Assembly: GCF_000735605.1 (NCBI RefSeq)
Contig: NZ_JPKG01000061.1
Coordinates: forward strand, 1 to 64,000
DNA: 64,000 bases
Direction of reading: 5' to 3'
Source of the DNA: Allobosea sp. LC85
GTDB lineage: Bacteria; Pseudomonadota; Alphaproteobacteria; Rhizobiales; Beijerinckiaceae
Position 1 is the first letter of the stretch, and each line of letters starts with the position of its first letter. Below are positions 59,439-64,000 of this stretch, in pieces. The notes under the pieces were generated by a model that saw only the letters and a program-made list of their open reading frames with translations, did not search any database and was not told where the DNA came from. A program made the position numbers and the translations under genes.

Positions 59439-60878
59439 ATGTCCACTACAGGGGTTCGCTTCATCGAGGAGCCGGCGCGCTCCATCCCCGTTTCGGCCGA
59501 TTATGACGTGCTCGTCGTCGGCGGTGGGCCGTCCGGAATCACAGCCGCACTGGCCGCAGCCGAAGATGGCCTGCGCGTCGGGCTCATCGAAAGCCGCAGT
59601 TTCGTCGGCGGCAACATGACGATCGGCCTGCCGGTGCTCGGCTTCCTCGGCCAGAAGGGCAATCAGATCATCGACGGGCTGCCGCAGAAATTCATCGAAC
59701 GCCTGCGCAGGGAGCGTGATGGCGCGAGCGAGCATCGGCCCTGCCCACTGCATATGGGCATTACGCTGGTCGAGCCCGAAGCGGTCAAGACCGTGGCGCT
59801 CGAGATGCTGACCGAAGCCGGCATCGATGTGCTGTTCTACACCTTCTTCGCCGCCGCGCTTGTCGAGAACGACATCATTCGCGGCGTCATCACCGAGAGC
59901 AAGACCGGCCGTACCGCCATCCTCGCCAAGGTGGTCATCGACTGCAGCGGTGATGCCGACGTCGCCTACAGCGCCGGCGTGCCGACGGAGAAGGGCAATG
60001 CCGATGGCGGCATGCAGCCGCCGACGCTGATGTTCTGCCTGGCCGGCGTCGACACCGATGCGCTTCGGATGAGCATCGCGAATGCTCCGCCGGAAGCGCG
60101 CACCTATCTTACCGACTTCATCCCTGCCGAGTATTTCGGCCAGAACCGGCAGTTCATCGTCGTGGGCATGCGGGAGTTGATGGCCAGGGCCAAGGCCGAG
60201 CGCGGCCTGCAGATCCAGAACGAGCGGACCATCATCATCACCGGTCTGAAGAAGGGCGAGGTCTGGATCAACATGACCCGCGTCAAGGGCACGGATGGAA
60301 CCAACGCCCGCAGCCTGACCAAGGGCGAGATCGAAGGCCGCGCCCAGATTGACGATATCGTCACCTATCTCGTCAATTACGTGCCGGGCTTCGAGAAGGC
60401 TTATTTCACCAAGACGGCGCCTTTCCTCGGCATCCGCGAGACGCGCCGCATCATCGGCCAATATGTGATGACGCAGGACGACGTCCTGTCCTGCCGCCAT
60501 TTCGACGATGCGATCGCGGTGGCGAGTTATCCGATCGATATCCACCGCCCGGCCGATGATGGCTGTACCCTGATCTGGTGCGGCGACTGCTACGATATTC
60601 CTTACCGCTCGCTGGTCCCGCAGAAGGTCGGCAATCTGCTGGTGGCAGGACGCAGCATTTCTGCGACGCATGAGGCGATGGGCGCGATCCGCGTCATGGC
60701 GACCTGCATGGCGATGGGCGAGGCGGCCGGGCGCGCCGCCAAGATCTCGGTGCGCGGCAACCGCCCGCCGGCCGATATCGACATCGAGGAATTGCGTCGC
60801 CAGCAGCTCGAGCGCGGCGTCTATCTGCGTAATCTCGATGGTACGCGTGCCGGGCCGCCAAACCGCGCCGCAGCCTGA
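59439..60878 (+). CDS. FAD-dependent oxidoreductase of the ribitol operon, function unknown
   Basis: 479 residues from ATG at 59439 (AAGGA 9 nt upstream; an ATG eight codons earlier is possible). Rossmann FAD site DYDVLVVGGGPSGITAALAA, then ESRSFVGGNMT, VVIDCSGDADVAYSAG and a closing NLLVAGRSISATHEAMGAIR with ATCMAMGEAAG, the FAD_oxidored (PF12831) pattern. It could oxidise a polyol, a ketose or an alternative imported substrate. It is not part of the classical ribitol pathway, so its role here is open. Confidence 0.88.
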   Translation: MSTTGVRFIEEPARSIPVSADYDVLVVGGGPSGITAALAAAEDGLRVGLIESRSFVGGNMTIGLPVLGFLGQKGNQIIDGLPQKFIERLRRERDGASEHRPCPLHMGITLVEPEAVKTVALEMLTEAGIDVLFYTFFAAALVENDIIRGVITESKTGRTAILAKVVIDCSGDADVAYSAGVPTEKGNADGGMQPPTLMFCLAGVDTDALRMSIANAPPEARTYLTDFIPAEYFGQNRQFIVVGMRELMARAKAERGLQIQNERTIIITGLKKGEVWINMTRVKGTDGTNARSLTKGEIEGRAQIDDIVTYLVNYVPGFEKAYFTKTAPFLGIRETRRIIGQYVMTQDDVLSCRHFDDAIAVASYPIDIHRPADDGCTLIWCGDCYDIPYRSLVPQKVGNLLVAGRSISATHEAMGAIRVMATCMAMGEAAGRAAKISVRGNRPPADIDIEELRRQQLERGVYLRNLDGTRAGPPNRAAA

Positions 60879-60886
60879 CCGCTCTT

Positions 60887-60904
60887 GCACGGGGCGGCCC
60901 GTGC
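60887..60904 (+). other. Intercistronic hairpin before the ribulokinase gene
   Basis: A perfect 7-bp stem GCACGGG / CCCGTGC with a GCGG loop in the 53-nt gap. No T-tract follows directly. Probably mRNA processing or stability. Confidence 0.4.
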
Positions 60905-60931
60905 CGCCTCTTTCGACAGGATTGCTGGGAT

Positions 60932-62587
60932 ATGACCGAGCATTTCATTGGCATCGATGTCGGCACCGCGAGCGCCCGCGCTGGAATCTTCGACCGGAGC
61001 GGGCGCATGCTCGCCACGGCGAAGCACGGCATCGCGCTCTATCGGGACGGGCCGGACATCGCCGAGCAGTCGAGTGACGACATCTGGAATGCGGTCTGCG
61101 CCTGCGTGCGCGAGGCCATGGCCATGGCACGCCTCGCGCCGGAGGCGATCGCCGGCATCGGCTTCGATGCGACATGCTCGCTGGTCGTGCTGGGGCCGAG
61201 CGGAGTGCCCCTGCCCGTCGGTCCTCACGGCGACCCCGGCCGCAATATCATCGTCTGGATGGACCACCGTGCGCTCGATCAGGCCGAACGCATCAACCGC
61301 ACGAACCATCCGGTGCTCGCCTATGTCGGCGGCACGATTTCGCCCGAGATGGAGACGCCGAAACTGCTTTGGCTCAAGGAGAACCTGCCGGCCACCTATG
61401 ACGCAGCCTGGCAGTTCCTTGACCTCGCCGACTTCCTGACCTGGCGGGCAACCGGCTCGCTGGCGCGCTCGACCTGCACGGTGACCTGCAAATGGACCTA
61501 TCTCGCGCATGAAGCGCGCTGGGACGCCGGCTATTTCCGCCAGATCGGGCTCGGCGATCTCGCTGACGACGGCTTCGCGCGGATCGGCAAGGCGATCGTT
61601 TCCGGAGGCACTGCTCTTGCGAGGGGTCTCACTGTTGAGGCCGCTGCGGACCTTGGGCTGAAGCCGGGCACTGCCGTCGCGGCGGGACTGATCGACGCTC
61701 ATGCCGGCGGCGTCGGCTCGCTCGGTGTGCGCTCGTCGCACGGCACGGCCCTGACCCGCATGGCCTATGTCTTCGGAACGTCTGCCTGCACCATGGCAAG
61801 CAGTCAGGAGCCGATCTTCATCCCCGGCGTTTGGGGCCCTTACTTTTCGGCGATGGCGCCTGATCTCTGGCTCAGCGAGGGCGGTCAATCCGGTGCCGGC
61901 GCCGCCATCGAGCAATTGATCGGCTTCCATCCGGCCGCACCGGAGGCGCAGCGTCGCGCGACAGCGGAAGACTGCTCATTGCCGGACTGGCTCGCCGCGC
62001 AAGCCGCGACGCGGGTGCGAGATCGCTCCGCGGCCGCGCATCTCGCGAAGGGTCTCGTCGTCGTCCCGGATTTCCTCGGCAACCGCTCGCCGCATGCCGA
62101 TCCGCAGGCCCGGGCCCTGATCGCAGGCCTCGGCATGGAGCGCGATCTCGACCATCTCGTTGCGCTCTATGTCGCCGGGCTGACAGGCATCGGCTACGGT
62201 CTCCGGCAGATCATCGAGGCCAGCCGCGCCAAGGGGGCAACGATCGAAGCGATCGTGCTCAGCGGTGGCGCCGGCCACACTCCGCTGATCCAGCAATTGC
62301 TCGCTGACTGTGCCAGGCTGCCCGTGCTCGTTCCAGAGGAGGTCGATCCCGTCCTTCTCGGCTCCGCGATGCTCGGCGCGACGGCGGCCGGAACCTTTCA
62401 GGGCGTCGCGCAAGCCATGGTCGGGATGGCACCGGGTGCCAGCGTCTTCGCCCCGGTTGGCGGCGACATCTCCCGGCTGCACGACAGGCGCTTTGCCGCC
62501 TTTGAAACGCTGCAGGCCGCCGCGCGCGCGACGCGCGACCTGCTGCAGGAGACGAAAGATCATGCGGTGTCGGAGGCTGTGACGTGA
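60932..62587 (+). CDS. FGGY-family pentulose kinase, probable D-ribulokinase
   Basis: 551 residues. The FGGY fold: FIGIDVGTASARAGIFD (phosphate 1), IAGIGFDATCSLVVL, IIVWMDHRA, GLIDAHAGGVGSLG (catalytic Asp) and IVLSGGAGHTPLIQQLLAD (adenosine motif). This pattern fits the D-ribulokinase (FGGY/YDR109c-like) subgroup better than xylulokinase or glycerol kinase. It would make D-ribulose 5-phosphate from the product of the ribitol dehydrogenase, whose start overlaps its stop. Confidence 0.88.
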   Translation: MTEHFIGIDVGTASARAGIFDRSGRMLATAKHGIALYRDGPDIAEQSSDDIWNAVCACVREAMAMARLAPEAIAGIGFDATCSLVVLGPSGVPLPVGPHGDPGRNIIVWMDHRALDQAERINRTNHPVLAYVGGTISPEMETPKLLWLKENLPATYDAAWQFLDLADFLTWRATGSLARSTCTVTCKWTYLAHEARWDAGYFRQIGLGDLADDGFARIGKAIVSGGTALARGLTVEAAADLGLKPGTAVAAGLIDAHAGGVGSLGVRSSHGTALTRMAYVFGTSACTMASSQEPIFIPGVWGPYFSAMAPDLWLSEGGQSGAGAAIEQLIGFHPAAPEAQRRATAEDCSLPDWLAAQAATRVRDRSAAAHLAKGLVVVPDFLGNRSPHADPQARALIAGLGMERDLDHLVALYVAGLTGIGYGLRQIIEASRAKGATIEAIVLSGGAGHTPLIQQLLADCARLPVLVPEEVDPVLLGSAMLGATAAGTFQGVAQAMVGMAPGASVFAPVGGDISRLHDRRFAAFETLQAAARATRDLLQETKDHAVSEAVT

Positions 62588-63312
62588 CTCAGGAACTGGC
62601 CGGAAAAGTCGCCGCGATCACCGGCGCCGCATCGGGGATCGGATTGGCCTGCGCTAAACGGCTGCTCGCGGCCGGCGCGCGCGTCGTTCTCGTCGATCGC
62701 GACCGCGAAGCACTGGCCCGTGTCACCGAGCCCCTCGGCCCGGAGGCGATACCGCTCGTCGTCGACTTGGCCGATGCGGCCTCCGTCACCGGCATGATGC
62801 CGCAGATCCTCGAGCGGGCCGGAGAACTCGACATCTTCCACGCCAATGCCGGGGCCTATGTCGGCGGACCCGTCAGCGACGGAGATCCCGACGCCTGGGA
62901 TCGCATGCTGCATCTCAATATCAATGCCGTATTCCGCAGCATCCACGCGGTGCTCCCGCACATGATCGCGCGCAAGACGGGCGATATCATCGTTACCAGC
63001 TCGATCGCCGGCATTGTGCCAGTGGTGTGGGAGCCGATCTACACCGCCTCCAAACATGCGGTGCAGGCCTTCGTTCATACCCTGCGGCGCCAGGTCATTC
63101 CGCATGGGCTCCGTGTCGGTGCAGTCCTGCCGGGTCCGGTCGTGACCGCCCTCATCGCCGACTGGCCGCAGGAGAAGCTCGAGGCGGAGCGCGCCAGGGG
63201 TGGCCTGATCGAGGCCGAGGAGGTCGCCGAAGCCGTGCATTTCATGCTGACCCGGCCGCGGAACGTCACCATCCGGGATCTCGTGATCCTGCCCCAGAGC
63301 ACAGACCTTTAG
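62584..63312 (+). CDS. rbtD: Ribitol 2-dehydrogenase
   Basis: 242 residues, GTG start overlapping the kinase stop (GTGA). SDR motifs TGAASGIG and YTASK; the stretches DIFHANAGAY, GGPVSDGDPDAWDRMLHLNI, VPVVWEPIYTASK and RVGAVLPGPVVTAL match, as remembered, the Klebsiella ribitol dehydrogenase almost word for word. It oxidises ribitol to D-ribulose with NAD+. Together with the kinase it completes the route to ribulose 5-phosphate. Its TAG stop lies in the edge of a RIME-like repeat. Confidence 0.93.
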   Translation: MTQELAGKVAAITGAASGIGLACAKRLLAAGARVVLVDRDREALARVTEPLGPEAIPLVVDLADAASVTGMMPQILERAGELDIFHANAGAYVGGPVSDGDPDAWDRMLHLNINAVFRSIHAVLPHMIARKTGDIIVTSSIAGIVPVVWEPIYTASKHAVQAFVHTLRRQVIPHGLRVGAVLPGPVVTALIADWPQEKLEAERARGGLIEAEEVAEAVHFMLTRPRNVTIRDLVILPQSTDL

Positions 63313-63414
63313 ATCATCGGCCCGGATTTCGTATCCGGTCCGATGATCTACCCTTCTGTGTTTGCATCGGCCTTCCCGAAAACCGCAATCCACTTTTCGG
63401 GCCGATGCTTTAGC
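63309..63414 (+). repeat. RIME-like palindromic intergenic repeat, copy 3
   Basis: About 106 nt with both palindromes well kept: GATCATCGGCCCGGAT pairing with ATCCGGTCCGATGATC, and GCATCGGCCTTCCCGAAAA pairing with TTTTCGGGCCGATGC. The left edge contains the TAG stop of the ribitol dehydrogenase (63310-63312). It separates the convergent ribitol operon and MFS gene. Confidence 0.87.
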
Positions 63415-63454
63415 CGGTTGCCTGATGAGCGAAGCACGACCTGGCTCCCCCTGT

Positions 63455-64000
63455 TCAGGGTGCTCGCACATGGCTGAGAACAAACAGGGCGAGCGCCGCG
63501 AAGGCACCGACGGTTGCGACCGCGGCTGACAGCAGGAGCGCGCCCGCTTCGCCGTAGCGCGTGATGGTGGCCGCGTAGGCGATCGGTGCCGTGGCCGATA
63601 GCAGGAAGCTCGGGGCCACGAGTTTCCCGACGAGGCGTCCATAGCTCGCCGGATCGAACAGAATGAGCGGCACGGTTCCCCGCGTGATCGTCAGCAAGCC
63701 GTTGCCGGCGCCATATATGAAGGCGAAGACAACTGCAGCCTGCCATGTGGACACCGCCAGGAATCCGGCAACGAAGCTGACGAGCAGGACGACGGTGGCA
63801 AAAAGGTTCAGAGCGATCGGATCGACGCGCGCGCCGAACAGCACCTCGCAGAAACGGGCGGCCGACTGGCCGATCCCACGGAAGCTGGCGGCCATGATTG
63901 CAGTCGTCGCGCTCAATCCCAGGCCGACCATCATCCCAATCATGTGCGCCGACATCCCCGAGTTCAGGAAGTTCGCCAGCGTCACGATCAATGCAAACAG
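63455..64000 (-). CDS. MFS transporter, C-terminal part (runs off right edge)
   Basis: The reading frame stays open to the window edge, so this is the last ~180 residues of a longer protein. Five or six hydrophobic helices, with GMMVGLGLSATTAIMAASFR, FAFIYGAGNGLLTITRGTVP and a final LLLSAAVATVGAFAALALFV, fit the C-terminal half of a major facilitator of the RhtX/CynX-like drug or metabolite type. The substrate is unknown. Convergent with the ribitol operon. Confidence 0.75.
   Translation of the reverse strand: MFALIVTLANFLNSGMSAHMIGMMVGLGLSATTAIMAASFRGIGQSAARFCEVLFGARVDPIALNLFATVVLLVSFVAGFLAVSTWQAAVVFAFIYGAGNGLLTITRGTVPLILFDPASYGRLVGKLVAPSFLLSATAPIAYAATITRYGEAGALLLSAAVATVGAFAALALFVLSHVRAP

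Noticed and set aside
63027..63413. 128-codon plus-strand frame over the ribitol dehydrogenase end and the repeat
   Set aside because: Its C-terminal part is a translation of the repeat and the rest is out of frame with the dehydrogenase.

Overview
The window is GC-rich, densely coded bacterial DNA. It looks chromosomal and most likely comes from an alphaproteobacterium of the Hyphomicrobiales (Rhizobiales); something like Bosea or a relative is plausible, but this is not proven. The pointers are an NdvA/ChvA-type beta-glucan exporter, the aroK-aroB-CorC block lying divergent from a small membrane protein and xerD, DUF2938 and DUF1330 proteins, and three copies of a roughly 105-nt palindromic repeat that resembles the rhizobial RIME elements. 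I see no tRNA, rRNA, CRISPR array or intact insertion sequence.

Left part (1-14.4 kb): one minus-strand gene of about 13.2 kb encodes a secreted protein of 4390 residues. It has three animal-type haem peroxidase domains, several RTX calcium-binding blocks and, only in the second module, six near-identical FG-GAP-like repeats. A type I secretion ABC transporter starts just downstream and runs off the left edge. Upstream of the giant gene lies a frameshifted remnant of the manganese exporter gene mntP.

Middle part (14.4-37.2 kb): this is a mix of small operons. A six-gene minus-strand unit joins a Tat-exported xanthine-dehydrogenase-family molybdoenzyme and its 2Fe-2S subunit to soxX, soxY, soxZ and soxA. 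No soxB or soxCD is present in the window. Next come a DUF3772/MscS channel, a CAP-domain lipoprotein, a PomAB-like stator pair, ndvA, a ChaA antiporter, the CorC/aroB/aroK operon and xerD.

Right part (37.2-64 kb): this is a run of catabolic islands, each with its own regulator. (1) LysR, an alpha/beta hydrolase, an MFS transporter and two SDR dehydrogenases. (2) An SsuABC/ThiXYZ-type ABC importer, a GntR/FadR regulator and a cytosine-deaminase-like amidohydrolase; the two intergenic regions share a 12-bp motif. (3) A LacI regulator divergent from a TRAP importer, a VOC protein, a RuBisCO-like protein and a DUF1537 kinase, resembling a branched-sugar-acid pathway such as oxo-isoapionate degradation. 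(4) A LacI regulator with a perfect 33-bp palindrome in front of it, an ABC importer without ATPase, an FAD oxidoreductase, a ribulokinase and a ribitol 2-dehydrogenase: a ribitol pathway. A truncated MFS gene closes the window.

The most unusual points are the sox/molybdoenzyme operon with an altered SoxY carrier arm, the repeat cassette in the giant peroxidase, the RuBisCO-like protein with an almost complete RuBisCO active site, and the palindromic repeats that supply the stop codon of a neighbouring gene at all three sites.
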